DNA of 64,000 nt. Source: Thermanaerothrix sp034436175 (lineage in GTDB: Bacteria > Chloroflexota > Anaerolineae > Anaerolineales > Anaerolineaceae). The stretch covers positions 124,001-188,000 of the forward strand of contig CAYRUO010000004.1 in the NCBI GenBank assembly GCA_964427505.1. Direction: 5' to 3'. The stretch's first letter is position 1. Every line of letters begins with the position of its first letter. Below are positions 50,879-60,191 of the stretch, in pieces. The notes beneath the pieces were generated by a model that was given only the letters and a program-made list of their open reading frames with translations, was not told the origin of the DNA and ran no database searches. The translations under genes and the position numbers were made by a program.

Positions 50879-52714
50879 TTAGGACTTTATATCCCACTTC
50901 TCATAACGATCATACCCGGTGATCGAGGGCGTATCCAAGACCCGCGGGCTGACCAGGACTTTGCTGGCATACCATTGAAGCGGGACAATGACAGCCGCAT
51001 CCACCACTAGGATCTTCTCCGCTTCGGCGTAAAGTTGCATGCGCTTCTCTGGATCGGTTTCCTTTGTTGCTGTCTTCACCAACTCCACGAACTTATCATA
51101 GAGCGGATTTGTGCCTGGCGTATACACAATCCTACCCTCATCGTTTTCTGCCACCGGCCAGTTCACCACGTCCTGATAGGCACCGGGGGTACCGTTGTTA
51201 TCCGTAAACACCTCGCGCAGGAAGTTGTTGGCATCCGGATAATCCTGCACCCAGGAACCACGATAAATGTGTTCATTGCCTGCTTTGCGCTGCTTTAGGT
51301 AAACCTTCCACTCTTGGTTGGTTAACTTGACGTTAAGACCCAGATTCTCTTTCCACATTGCCTGAACGGCTTCCGCCTTACGTTTGTGCGCCTCGCTGGT
51401 GTTAAACATCAAAGTGATGTCCAATTGATCGGCCGTTAAACCCTTTTCTTTCAGGTAATCTTCTAGCAAGGCTTTAGCACGTTGTGGATCATAGTAAACC
51501 CCCAGACCTGGGAACTTTTCAGGCTTTGGAGCCCCCGCCACTCCGGGATGCGTAAACCAATGCGCAGGTGTTCCAGTTTTGATCACATTCTTGACGATCG
51601 CTTCTTGATCAACGGAAAGCGCTAAGGCTAATCGTACCCGCACATCATCAGTTGGGGCTTTGGTGGTATTGAAAGCATAGAACTCTGTCCCCAACGTATA
51701 AGTATCGCGAAGCATGTCTTTATATTTGGGGTCAGAAATGATACGATCAATGTCCCCAGTTGGGATGCCGCTGACATCCAGATTACCCGCCTCAAACTCT
51801 GCCAAGGCTGCGCTGGTGTCAATCAACGACCAATGGACTTCATCAATTTTTGGTGAAGGCACCACCGCATCGCCCGGCCAGAAGGGATTCTTCACAATCG
51901 AAATTTCAGAGTCGTGTACCCACTCTTTAAGGGTGAACGGCCCATAGCCTTGATAGAAACCCGTTTCGGTCCACCGTTCGCCGCGTCCCTCGGTGCAATC
52001 GTCGCCTTCAATGATCCATTTAGGTTGGGCATGGGCAACCCACAAGCCTGCGATGTTCAAGTTATACACCGCCGGTTCAATAAACGTGATCTGCAGGGTC
52101 TTGGCATCCAACGCTTTAACCCCAACGGTGCTCGGATCCTCGGTAACGCCCTGGTTATAGGCTTCTGCTCCCTCAATGTAGTAAAGCACATAAGCATAAT
52201 CCGAGGCCGTAGCCGGATTAAGGGTGCGCAGAATTCCATATTCAAAATCATACGCCGTCACATAGCGCGGGTTGCCCTCGCAATCTAACACCTGCTCGAC
52301 CTCTTTGCCGTTATAGCGCACCCAAGGCACGCCCTCTTTGATCGTAAAGGTATAGGTACGCCCATCTTCCGAGGTCTTGACATCGGTCGCCATTGCCAGT
52401 TCTAATTCCGCCGTCTGCTCATTCTGGCGGGTCAATCCTACCGTCATTTCATCAATAAGTTGGATGGAAATGACGTCCACTGCCAGAGCGGTGTCAATCG
52501 TGGGAATATCCCCCGGCCCCCAGGCCAGGCGCAGAACCTTACGCTGTTCGGCCGGTGACGTGACCTGGGGTGTGGCTACAACAACCTTGGGCGTGCCCTC
52601 AACCACCACCGTCTTTACAATGACCTGGGGCGTCGGTGCGGCGGGTTGGCAAGCGGCCAGCACGAGCGCCACACCTAACAATACACTTAGCATCATCCAG
52701 ATTTTGTTACGCAT
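50879..52714 (-). CDS. Family 5 peptide-binding lipoprotein, paralogue of the 55030-56835 gene
   Basis: The 611-residue protein has a signal peptide with lipobox LAAC (Cys21), the linker TPQVIVKTVVVEGTPKVVVATP, and the full family 5 binding fold. It matches the other binding protein at 55030-56835 along the whole length: EVEQVLDCEGNPRYVTAYDF, YGPFTLKEWVHDSEI, KNPFWPG, VRLALALSVDQEAIV, and a shared C-terminus ending in YEKWDIKS. Duplicated binding proteins widen the ligand range of one transporter. It lies 135 bases downstream of the DppC-type permease gene and is closed by a strong terminator. Confidence 0.92.
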   Translation of the reverse strand: MRNKIWMMLSVLLGVALVLAACQPAAPTPQVIVKTVVVEGTPKVVVATPQVTSPAEQRKVLRLAWGPGDIPTIDTALAVDVISIQLIDEMTVGLTRQNEQTAELELAMATDVKTSEDGRTYTFTIKEGVPWVRYNGKEVEQVLDCEGNPRYVTAYDFEYGILRTLNPATASDYAYVLYYIEGAEAYNQGVTEDPSTVGVKALDAKTLQITFIEPAVYNLNIAGLWVAHAQPKWIIEGDDCTEGRGERWTETGFYQGYGPFTLKEWVHDSEISIVKNPFWPGDAVVPSPKIDEVHWSLIDTSAALAEFEAGNLDVSGIPTGDIDRIISDPKYKDMLRDTYTLGTEFYAFNTTKAPTDDVRVRLALALSVDQEAIVKNVIKTGTPAHWFTHPGVAGAPKPEKFPGLGVYYDPQRAKALLEDYLKEKGLTADQLDITLMFNTSEAHKRKAEAVQAMWKENLGLNVKLTNQEWKVYLKQRKAGNEHIYRGSWVQDYPDANNFLREVFTDNNGTPGAYQDVVNWPVAENDEGRIVYTPGTNPLYDKFVELVKTATKETDPEKRMQLYAEAEKILVVDAAVIVPLQWYASKVLVSPRVLDTPSITGYDRYEKWDIKS

Positions 52715-52849
52715 AGCAACCTCCTCCTTTGGATTAATAGGATAAGCCGCCCTGGGGGTGACGAATTCCTCAGCGCGGCAACTGAACTACGTTTTATTTT
52801 TAGGGTGCGAGATCAGGGAGTATGGATAAACACCACCAATATCATTAGG

Positions 52850-53872
52850 CTACTGCGTACCTCGCAAGCGCGGATCCAGCGCATCGCGCAGGCCATCGCC
52901 CAAGAAGTTGAACGCGAACATGGTAATCGCCAGCGCCAACGCCGGGAAGATAGTCTGATTGGGATAGGTGCGAATCACCTGCGCGCCTTCAGAGATCATA
53001 GATCCCCACGAGGGTGTAGGGGGATTGACCCCCAAGCCAATGAAGGAAAGGAATGCTTCGGTCGTAATATAACCCGGAATGGCCAGTGTCTCGGCCACGA
53101 CGAGCGGGCCAACGATGTTGGGGAGAATATGGCGGAACATGATGCGCAAGTCGGTTGCGCCGATGGTGCGGGCAGCCTCGATAAATTCCTTCTCGCGCAT
53201 CGAAAGCACCTGCCCACGGGTCAAGCGCGCCATCGTCTCCCACGCCGTCAGACCGATCCCGATAAAGATGAATAACATGCCGCCCATACGCGCATCCAAC
53301 TGGCTGATGCTGTAAGCAAAGGTGCCCGGCTCAGGCCGCGCCAGCGTGGAGCGGAAGAACGCCATGAGCAGGATGATAAATAGCAGTCCCGGGAACGCGT
53401 ACAGCACGTCCACAATGCGCATCATAATGTTATCCAGACGCCCGCCAAAGTAGCCCGAGATGCTCCCGTAGATCACACCGATAAACAGACTGATAAGCGG
53501 GCCAATCAGCGCCACGGTGAGCGAAACCCGAGTCCCATAAACAATCCGGCTGAAGAGATCGCGTCCCACATAGTCAGCCCCTAAAAGATATTTATCCGAG
53601 ATCTTGGCGTAGGGCTGCATGGTGGGGAAAACCTTAAGTATCCACGCCGGAACCTTGTTCTGATCCACTAGGGTCTGTTTTTCGTAAGGATAAGGGGCAA
53701 TCTTGTCGGCAAAGATGGCCGTGAGGTAGAGGATCAGGATAATCACCCCACCGATCACTGCCGCGCGGTTGCGCACCAACCGGCGCAGGGCATCTTTCCA
53801 CAGGCTCTCTCGTTTTGTGGTCAAAAGAATGTCTTTTTGGCTTGCACGATCCAAGGTCACAGGCTGAGCCAT
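52850..53872 (-). CDS. DppC/OppC-type ABC transporter permease
   Basis: The 340-residue protein has an N-terminal OppC_N segment (about 28-50) and five further membrane segments in the BPD_transp_1 domain, with the EAA loop EAARTIGATDLRIMFRHILPNIVGPLVV (about 232-259) that docks on the ATPase. It lies 18 bases after the DppB-type gene, as is usual for the family. With DppB it forms the translocation channel. Confidence 0.94.
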   Translation of the reverse strand: MAQPVTLDRASQKDILLTTKRESLWKDALRRLVRNRAAVIGGVIILILYLTAIFADKIAPYPYEKQTLVDQNKVPAWILKVFPTMQPYAKISDKYLLGADYVGRDLFSRIVYGTRVSLTVALIGPLISLFIGVIYGSISGYFGGRLDNIMMRIVDVLYAFPGLLFIILLMAFFRSTLARPEPGTFAYSISQLDARMGGMLFIFIGIGLTAWETMARLTRGQVLSMREKEFIEAARTIGATDLRIMFRHILPNIVGPLVVAETLAIPGYITTEAFLSFIGLGVNPPTPSWGSMISEGAQVIRTYPNQTIFPALALAITMFAFNFLGDGLRDALDPRLRGTQ

Positions 53873-53890
53873 ACTCTCTCCTCGAAACGC

Positions 53891-54946
53891 TTAATCATAG
53901 CGGATGCGCGGATCCAAATATGCGTACACGATGTCCACGACCAAATTGGCAATCACCAGAATCACCGCATATAGCAAAATGGTGCCCATAATTACCGGGT
54001 AATCACGATTGGTAATACTGGTGACGAAGTAACGCCCCATCCCCGGAATACCAAAGGTTACCTCCGTCACAAAGGTACCGGTAACCAAAGCAGCGAACAG
54101 CGGCCCCAAGATGGTGACCACTGGAATAAGCGAATTCTTAAGCGCGTGACGCACGATGACGAGCGACTCGCGCAACCCTTTAGCCCGCGCTGTGCGGATA
54201 TAATCCTCGCGCATGGTTTGGAGCAAACTGGCGCGGGTGAGGCGGGCGATAATGGCCGAAGAGCCCAACCCCAACGCTACCGAAGGCATGATCGCATAGC
54301 GGAAGAACTCCGGGCTCAAATCACGCGGGAAGATACCCAAGATAAAAGGCGGCTTAGCCCCCCAACCCGTCGGCGGGAACCACTTCAAGGTCACCCCAAA
54401 GATCCAGATCATAATCGGGCCCAAAATAATCACGGGCACCGAAACACCGAAAATGGCAACACTCATCCCCAGGTAGTCAAAAATCGTATTTTGCTTAAGC
54501 GCCGCCAAAATTCCCAATGGCATGCCGATGATGAGGGCCACCAGCAACGCCATGATGCCCAATTGCGCCGAAACCGGCAACTGTTGACGAAAGATATCGT
54601 TGACCGTGCGGCTGCGCGAAGAATAGGTGGGACCAAAATTCATCCACTTAAACCAGACATTGCCCAATTTAACTGTGATTAAGAAATCATCATCCACACT
54701 TCCTTTGGGCGGAACCGAACTTATCCGTGGGATAAAAACATCATACATGTAGCGCCCATATTGCACCAGTAAAGGCTCATCCAAATGATAGCGCTTATTC
54801 AAGTTCTCAAGAATCTCAGGCGGTAGCGCCTTCTCACGGTCAAAGGGCCCGCCAGGTACGGCATGCATTAACCCAAACGTGATCGCAGAGACAACGAAAA
54901 TAACAACCAGCAGATAAATTAAGCGCCGCGCAATATATCGGCCCAT
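53891..54946 (-). CDS. DppB/OppB-type ABC transporter permease
   Basis: The 351-residue protein has the N-terminal OppB segment (RRLIYLLVVIFVVSAITFGLM), an extracytoplasmic loop with RYHLDEPLLVQYGRYMYDV, and the six-segment permease core with EAA loop RTARAKGLRESLVIVRHALKNSLIPVV (about 245-271). It shares the operon with DppC, binding-protein and ATPase genes. The extracytoplasmic loop is longer than in many family members. Confidence 0.94.
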   Translation of the reverse strand: MGRYIARRLIYLLVVIFVVSAITFGLMHAVPGGPFDREKALPPEILENLNKRYHLDEPLLVQYGRYMYDVFIPRISSVPPKGSVDDDFLITVKLGNVWFKWMNFGPTYSSRSRTVNDIFRQQLPVSAQLGIMALLVALIIGMPLGILAALKQNTIFDYLGMSVAIFGVSVPVIILGPIMIWIFGVTLKWFPPTGWGAKPPFILGIFPRDLSPEFFRYAIMPSVALGLGSSAIIARLTRASLLQTMREDYIRTARAKGLRESLVIVRHALKNSLIPVVTILGPLFAALVTGTFVTEVTFGIPGMGRYFVTSITNRDYPVIMGTILLYAVILVIANLVVDIVYAYLDPRIRYD

Positions 54947-54985
54947 TCACTCGCTCCTGAACACAAAATCTTCCCTGAAGGGGAT

Positions 54986-55013
54986 GGAGGGGAGAGGTGT
55001 CCCCCTCCCCTCC
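54986..55013 (-). terminator. Hairpin between the first binding-protein gene and the permease genes
   Basis: GGAGGGGAG (54986-54994) and CTCCCCTCC (55005-55013) form a 9-bp stem. It follows the binding-protein stop by 17 bases and lacks a strong T-run on the minus strand, so it may limit, not stop, transcription into the permease genes or protect the abundant binding-protein message. Confidence 0.5.
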
Positions 55014-55029
55014 TGTTTCTCCTCAAAAA

Positions 55030-56835
55030 CTACTGGGTGATATCCCACTTTTCAATGTGCTCGAGGCCACCCAGCACCGAGAAGGTGCGCTGGACATGCG
55101 GCTTGGTCACGGTGACGCGGGTGTACCAGTAGATCGGGGCCATCACCGCATCTTCATAGACCAAGATCTGCTCGGCCTGCGCGTAGAGGTCTACACGCTT
55201 CTGCGGATCGGTCTCGCGCGCGGCCTGGACGACGAGTTCTTCAAACTTGGGATTCTCCCAATTGAAGCCGCCACCCTCAGCAGGATTGGCCGAACCACCC
55301 TTGGTGGGTACTTCGCGCAGGAAGTTGTTGGCATCCGGGTAGTCCTGGCACCAGCCGAGGCGCCAAATCTGCGGCGTCGCCTGCGGGTCGCGGATGGTCT
55401 TCAGGTAAACTTTCCATTCCTGGTTGGCCAATTTGACATCCAGGCCGAGGTATTCCTTCCACATTTGCTGGATGGCTTCGGCAATCTTCTGATGGCCGGA
55501 GGACGTGTTGAACATCAGAGTGATGTCCAGGTCGCTCACTTTCAGACCCTTCTCATCCAGGTAGGACTGCAGTTCGGCCTTGGCCTTCTCAGGATCAAAC
55601 TTGACACCCAGGTCGGGGTACTTATCCAGGGTCGGTGCGCCGGTCAGACCGGGGCGGGAGAACCAATGCGCCGGTTCCTGACCGCCCTTGAGCACATTGT
55701 CAATCAGGCTTTGGCGGTCAATCGCCATGGAGAGGGCACGGCGCACGCGGGCGTCATCCACGAACTTAGCCTTGGTGTTGAAACCATAGTAGTAGGTGCA
55801 CAACACCGGGCCGATCGCCAGTTGCTTGGAGAGTTCGGGGTCTGCCTTCACACGGTCAATATCAGCCAAGGGCACTGCCGCCACATCCAGGTTGCCGGCT
55901 TCGTACTCGGCGAATGCCGGTACTTCATCCAGCATGGTCCAGGTGACCTCATCAATCTTAGCCACCGGCACGGAGGGCAGACCCGGCCAGAAGGGGTTCT
56001 TTACCAAGGTGATGTAAGAGTCATGCACCCATTCTTTCAGGGTGTAGGGACCATAACCCTGGAAGAAACCGGTCTCGGTCCACTTGTCGCCGCGTGCCTC
56101 GGTGCAGTCATCACCCTCGATCAGCCACTTCGGCTCGGCATGAGCGATCCACATCCCGGCGATGTTCACGTTATAAACCGCCTGCTCGTTGAAGGTGATC
56201 TCGAGGGTCTTCTCGTCAAGGGCTTTTACGGCCACGGTGGTCGGGTCATCCGTCTCGCCAGCGTTATAAGCCTGAGCACCTTTGATCGCAAAGGCCAGCA
56301 CATAGGCATAATCCGAGGCCGTCTTCGGATTCAGCGTGCGCAGGATGGCGTATTCAAAGTCATAAGCCGTCACATAGCGCGGATTGCCGTCGCAATCCTT
56401 CACTTGTTCGACCTCTTTACCATTCCAGCGCACCCACGGGATGTTCGGCACCAAATGGAAGGTAATGGTCTGCGTGCCGTCCTCATTGTTGACCACATCC
56501 CAGGATTCGGCCATACCGGGCAGCACGTCCGCAGTTTCCTCATCCTGACGGGTCAAACCAACGGTTGTTTCCTCAATGATCTGGGTTGATGAGGTATCGG
56601 TCGCCAGTGAAGGATCGAGGGTGGGAATATCACCCGGGCCCATGTTCAGGCGCAACACCTTGGGACCGGCCGCGGCTGGCGCGGGCGTCGCGGTCACCAC
56701 GACCTCCTTGGGAGTCCCTTCGACCACCACCGTTTGGATGATGGTTTCAGGGGTCGCAGCAGCGGGTTGGCAGGCGCCCAAAACCAGGCTCGCCAGCACC
56801 AACACACTGATCAACAGGAACAACTTGGTACGCAT
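55030..56835 (-). CDS. Family 5 peptide-binding lipoprotein
   Basis: The 601-residue protein has a signal peptide with lipobox LGAC (Cys21), a TPETIIQTVVVEGTPKEVV linker and a complete family 5 fold, including NPRYVTAYDFEYAILRTLNPKTASDYAYV and DDARVRRALSMAIDRQSLI. It captures di- or oligopeptides outside the membrane for the DppBC channel. AGGAGG precedes the start. It lies between the ATPase and permease genes and is paralogous to the 50879-52714 protein. The 133-base gap upstream has no clear promoter. Confidence 0.93.
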   Translation of the reverse strand: MRTKLFLLISVLVLASLVLGACQPAAATPETIIQTVVVEGTPKEVVVTATPAPAAAGPKVLRLNMGPGDIPTLDPSLATDTSSTQIIEETTVGLTRQDEETADVLPGMAESWDVVNNEDGTQTITFHLVPNIPWVRWNGKEVEQVKDCDGNPRYVTAYDFEYAILRTLNPKTASDYAYVLAFAIKGAQAYNAGETDDPTTVAVKALDEKTLEITFNEQAVYNVNIAGMWIAHAEPKWLIEGDDCTEARGDKWTETGFFQGYGPYTLKEWVHDSYITLVKNPFWPGLPSVPVAKIDEVTWTMLDEVPAFAEYEAGNLDVAAVPLADIDRVKADPELSKQLAIGPVLCTYYYGFNTKAKFVDDARVRRALSMAIDRQSLIDNVLKGGQEPAHWFSRPGLTGAPTLDKYPDLGVKFDPEKAKAELQSYLDEKGLKVSDLDITLMFNTSSGHQKIAEAIQQMWKEYLGLDVKLANQEWKVYLKTIRDPQATPQIWRLGWCQDYPDANNFLREVPTKGGSANPAEGGGFNWENPKFEELVVQAARETDPQKRVDLYAQAEQILVYEDAVMAPIYWYTRVTVTKPHVQRTFSVLGGLEHIEKWDITQ

Positions 56836-56968
56836 ATCTTTCTCCTCCTTGATAAGGATCTAAGATGGATTCGAGTGGGTTAAACGCCCCGCTTTCACCA
56901 ACTCTATATACCTAACACAGATTTCCAACCATCACCTCCTTTCTAAAAATTGCCTTACTAAATATAGT

Positions 56969-57949
56969 TTATACCATGTGACAGGCCACAAAGTGACCTG
57001 GGCTTACCTCACGCCATTCCGGTTTGACTTCTTTACAAATCTCTGCCGCCAGCGGGCAGCGCGTGCGGAAGCGGCAACCCGAGGGCGGGTTGACCGGCGA
57101 AGGCACATCCCCTTGGAGGATAATGCGCTTGCGTTTCTTCTCTACCGCCGGGTCGGGGATGGGCACCGCCGAAAGCAACGCTTGGGTGTAAGGGTGCAGG
57201 GGGTGGTTGTAGAGTTCATCGCGCGTCGCCAATTCCACCATGACGCCCAGATACATCACCGCCACGCGGTTGCTGATATGGCGCACCATCGAAAGATCAT
57301 GCGCGATGAAAAGATAGGTGAGGCCGAATTCCTGCTGCAGGTCTTCAAGCAGGTTGACCACCTGCGCCTGAATGGACACATCCAGCGCCGAAATCGGCTC
57401 ATCGCAGACAATGAACGAGGGTTGTAACGCCAAGGCGCGCGCCACACCGATGCGCTGGCGCTGCCCACCCGAGAACTCATGCGGGTAGCGATTGGCATAG
57501 GCCGGGTTCAACCCCACCAGTTCCAACAAGTGCTCCACCCGTTCCTGTACCTCGCGCCCTCGCGCCACGTTGTGGATGATCAGCGGCTCACCAATGATTT
57601 CGCCCACCGTCATGCGCGGGTTGAGGCTGGCATAGGGATCCTGGAAGATCATCTGCATGCGTCGCCGCATCCGGCGCAACTCTTCACCCTTGAGTTTAAC
57701 CAGGTCTACCCCTTCAAAGTGCACACTTCCCGAGGTGGGACGATAAAGTTGGAGGATGGTACGGCCGGTGGTAGATTTACCACACCCCGATTCGCCCACC
57801 AAGCCCAGGGTTTCCCCTTTGTAAATATCGAACGTCAACCCATCCACCGCGTGCACCGCCCCCACCTGGCGCTGAATGATGATGCCACGGGTGATCGGAA
57901 AATGTTTGACCAGATTTTCAACGCGAACCAGGACTTCGGGCTCGGCCAT
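56969..57949 (-). CDS. DppF/OppF-type ABC transporter ATPase
   Basis: I choose ATG 57949 (MAEPEVL, 326 residues), which overlaps the preceding stop as TGATG and has GGGAGAG upstream. Walker A is GESGCGKST, the signature LSGGQ-type block is FSGGQRQRIGVARALAL, Walker B is FIVCDEPISALD, and the C-terminal oligopeptide domain has cysteines in CRFRTRCPLAAEIC, which in relatives can hold a 4Fe-4S cluster. It powers uptake together with the DppD-type ATPase. Confidence 0.95.
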   Translation of the reverse strand: MAEPEVLVRVENLVKHFPITRGIIIQRQVGAVHAVDGLTFDIYKGETLGLVGESGCGKSTTGRTILQLYRPTSGSVHFEGVDLVKLKGEELRRMRRRMQMIFQDPYASLNPRMTVGEIIGEPLIIHNVARGREVQERVEHLLELVGLNPAYANRYPHEFSGGQRQRIGVARALALQPSFIVCDEPISALDVSIQAQVVNLLEDLQQEFGLTYLFIAHDLSMVRHISNRVAVMYLGVMVELATRDELYNHPLHPYTQALLSAVPIPDPAVEKKRKRIILQGDVPSPVNPPSGCRFRTRCPLAAEICKEVKPEWREVSPGHFVACHMV

Positions 57950-58935
57950 CAGCGTTCTCTCCCAGTTTGAGTGTCCACCCAACACGCCACTTGATGCTCA
58001 GGGGCAACCGTCATCAAGGGTGGGTTCTCGTGCCAACAGTGTTCAACCGCGTATTTACAACGCGGCGCAAAGGGGCAATAATTCGGTTTCTCTAACAACA
58101 CCGGGGGCAATCCATCAATCGAAACCAGGCGCCGATGGCCGGTTTCATCCATGCGCGGGAGACTGCCCAGCAAACCAATGGTGTAAGGATGGGTAGGATG
58201 GGCGTAAAGTTCATCCACCTGTGCCATTTCGATGATATAACCGCCGTACATAACCGCCACTCGGTCGGCCAAGCCAGCAATGATCCCCAGGTCATGGGTG
58301 ATCCAAATGATCGCCATGCCCAGTTCATCACGCAAGCGCTTAACCAGGTCCACGATTTGCGCTTGGATCGTCACATCCAGCGCCGTGGTAGGCTCATCGG
58401 CAATCAAGATCTGCGGATTGCAGATCAGTGCCATCGCGATCATCACACGCTGGCGCATGCCACCCGAAAATTGATGGGGATAATCGTTCAAGCGTTCTTT
58501 CGCATTCGGGATGCCCACCATCGCCAGCATCTCGGCGGCACGTTCAAGGGCTTGCTTCCGCGACATCCCCATATGGATCTCGAGCGGCTCGGCCACCTGA
58601 CGGCCAATGGTCAACACCGGATTGAACGAGGTCATCGGATCCTGAAAGACCATGCTGATCTGCGCGCCCCGAATGTGGCGAATCTCCTCATCGCTCATCT
58701 TCAGCAGGTCTTTACCCTGGTAGATGGCCTTTCCCGCCACCACTTTACCGGGCGGCGAAGGGATCAGGCGCAGCATAGACATCACGGTCACGCTCTTACC
58801 GCAACCACTCTCCCCCACAATGCCCAGGGTCTCCCCTTCACGCAGTGAAAACGAAACGCCATTTACGGCATGGACGATCCCTTCACGTGTGCGAAACTGG
58901 GTCTCCAGGCCCTCAACAGTTAACAAATCGGTCAT
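57949..58935 (-). CDS. DppD/OppD-type ABC transporter ATPase
   Basis: The start is placed at ATG 58935 (MTDLLTVEG, 328 residues), with GAGG upstream; the frame is open to 59031 but that extension is not family-like. Walker A is GESGCGKSV, the signature block FSGGMRQRVMIAMALI, Walker B ILIADEPTTALD, and the oligo/HPY C-terminal domain contains NYCPFAPRCKYAVEHC with the cysteine pattern of the family. It is the first gene of the transporter operon. Upstream lies a 262-base divergent region with a palindrome at 59086-59101. Confidence 0.95.
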   Translation of the reverse strand: MTDLLTVEGLETQFRTREGIVHAVNGVSFSLREGETLGIVGESGCGKSVTVMSMLRLIPSPPGKVVAGKAIYQGKDLLKMSDEEIRHIRGAQISMVFQDPMTSFNPVLTIGRQVAEPLEIHMGMSRKQALERAAEMLAMVGIPNAKERLNDYPHQFSGGMRQRVMIAMALICNPQILIADEPTTALDVTIQAQIVDLVKRLRDELGMAIIWITHDLGIIAGLADRVAVMYGGYIIEMAQVDELYAHPTHPYTIGLLGSLPRMDETGHRRLVSIDGLPPVLLEKPNYCPFAPRCKYAVEHCWHENPPLMTVAPEHQVACWVDTQTGRER

Positions 58936-59085
58936 GGAATGGACCTCGGGTGATATAGATGTAGTTCCAGGCACAGGAATAGAATAGGTCATAGGGCTGC
59001 CAGAAGCAAGGCAAATCAATTTTACAACCAAAAAAAAGCACTGTCAAACCAAATCACCCGATGCACCCATTTAACGACCGCGATT

Positions 59086-59101
59086 CAGGACAAGTGTCCT
59101 G
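59086..59101. promoter_or_regulatory. Palindromic operator candidate between the peptide transporter operon and the hydrolase gene
   Basis: CAGGACA (59086-59092) and TGTCCTG (59095-59101) are perfect inverted arms with a 2-base centre. It lies near the middle of the 262-base region between the divergent transporter operon and the alpha/beta hydrolase gene, so one regulator could control both. I cannot match it to a known site with confidence. Confidence 0.45.
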
Positions 59102-59197
59102 GATTCGTTATGCTTTTTGTCGCATCTTGACCTATTCAATATACCCTTTTACGGTTAGAATCCAGAGCATTCCAAACCAAGAATGTAAGGTTAACGG

Positions 59198-60151
59198 TTG
59201 AAGAGCACGTTTCTATTAACAACTTTGTTCTCTAGTTTTTCCATATTACTCGCCTCTGCACCGATGGTAGGCGAAATGATCGCCACCACGGCGCCGTTAA
59301 GAATCCTCAAAGCGCCTCCCTCTTCACTAGACCTCGATTACGAAAAAGTGGCATTTCCAACCTCTGATGGGCTAACCCTACGCGGGTGGTTCTTTCCTGC
59401 CGCCGATCCCGCGGCGCCGGCCATCCTCTATGCCCCGGCGACGGCTAAGGATCAGCGCCAGGGTTTATCCCTCGTGCGCCCCTTGCATGACGCCGGCTAT
59501 CATGTTTTGTTGTTCAGTTATCGCGGGAGCGGCGAGAGCGAGGGCAACCGTTTTGCGTTCTCCTATGGGGCACGTGAGAGCCAGGATGTAGATGCCGCCG
59601 TGCACTACCTCACCGAAACACGTGGGCTCACTTGTATTGGGGGTATTGGACATTCTGCCGGCGCAGTAGCGCTCATCTTAAGTGCCGCTCGCAACCCCAA
59701 CCTCCATGCCGTTGTCGCCGCCGCGCCGTTTCCTTCACTAGAAGATGCATGGCGGGTCAACCGCCCTGCTCTCTTCCCGGCCCTGCTTTACGAGCAGGTT
59801 ATGCGCCTGGCAGAATGGCGCAAAGGATTCACCCGCGATGAAGTGCGTCCTTTGGATGTCGTCCATCACGTCGCGCCGCGCCCGATCCTCTTCGTCTTTG
59901 GACAAGCCGATCGGCGTATCCCCCCCGACCAGGCCAAGCGCCTCTATGAAGCCGCTGAAGAGCCCAAGGAGATCATTTGGCTCCCTGAAGCCAGTCACGA
60001 ACAGGTGCGCCATCCCGGTCTGGATTTCCTTATGCCTCAACTAGTAGAGTTCTTTCAGCGCAACCTTCACGCCAACCCTTCTTGTTCTTATATCCGTGAC
60101 GTACGCAAAACTTTCGCCGGCGATCACCCCGCAACTGAGGACAGGCAGTAA
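59198..60151 (+). CDS. Secreted or membrane-anchored alpha/beta hydrolase
   Basis: The 317-residue protein starts at TTG 59198, chosen because the first 22 residues form a signal peptide or anchor (FLLTTLFSSFSILLASAPM). The nucleophile elbow is GHSAG (Ser153); the acid lies in VFGQADRRIPP and the His in EASHEQVRHP near residue 272. The oxyanion region is SYRGSGESEGN. Relatives are esterases or acyl peptide hydrolases of unassigned substrate. It shares a divergent region with the peptide transporter. Confidence 0.83.
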   Translation: MKSTFLLTTLFSSFSILLASAPMVGEMIATTAPLRILKAPPSSLDLDYEKVAFPTSDGLTLRGWFFPAADPAAPAILYAPATAKDQRQGLSLVRPLHDAGYHVLLFSYRGSGESEGNRFAFSYGARESQDVDAAVHYLTETRGLTCIGGIGHSAGAVALILSAARNPNLHAVVAAAPFPSLEDAWRVNRPALFPALLYEQVMRLAEWRKGFTRDEVRPLDVVHHVAPRPILFVFGQADRRIPPDQAKRLYEAAEEPKEIIWLPEASHEQVRHPGLDFLMPQLVEFFQRNLHANPSCSYIRDVRKTFAGDHPATEDRQ

Positions 60152-60191
60152 AATCAAAGTACCACCTCAGCTTCATAACGGGAGGACACCG

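Noticed and set aside
54997..56589. A 530-codon open frame on the plus strand.
   Set aside because: It lies wholly opposite the peptide-binding lipoprotein gene, which has a signal peptide, lipobox and full family fold. The frame reflects codon bias on the antisense strand and its translation has no domain.
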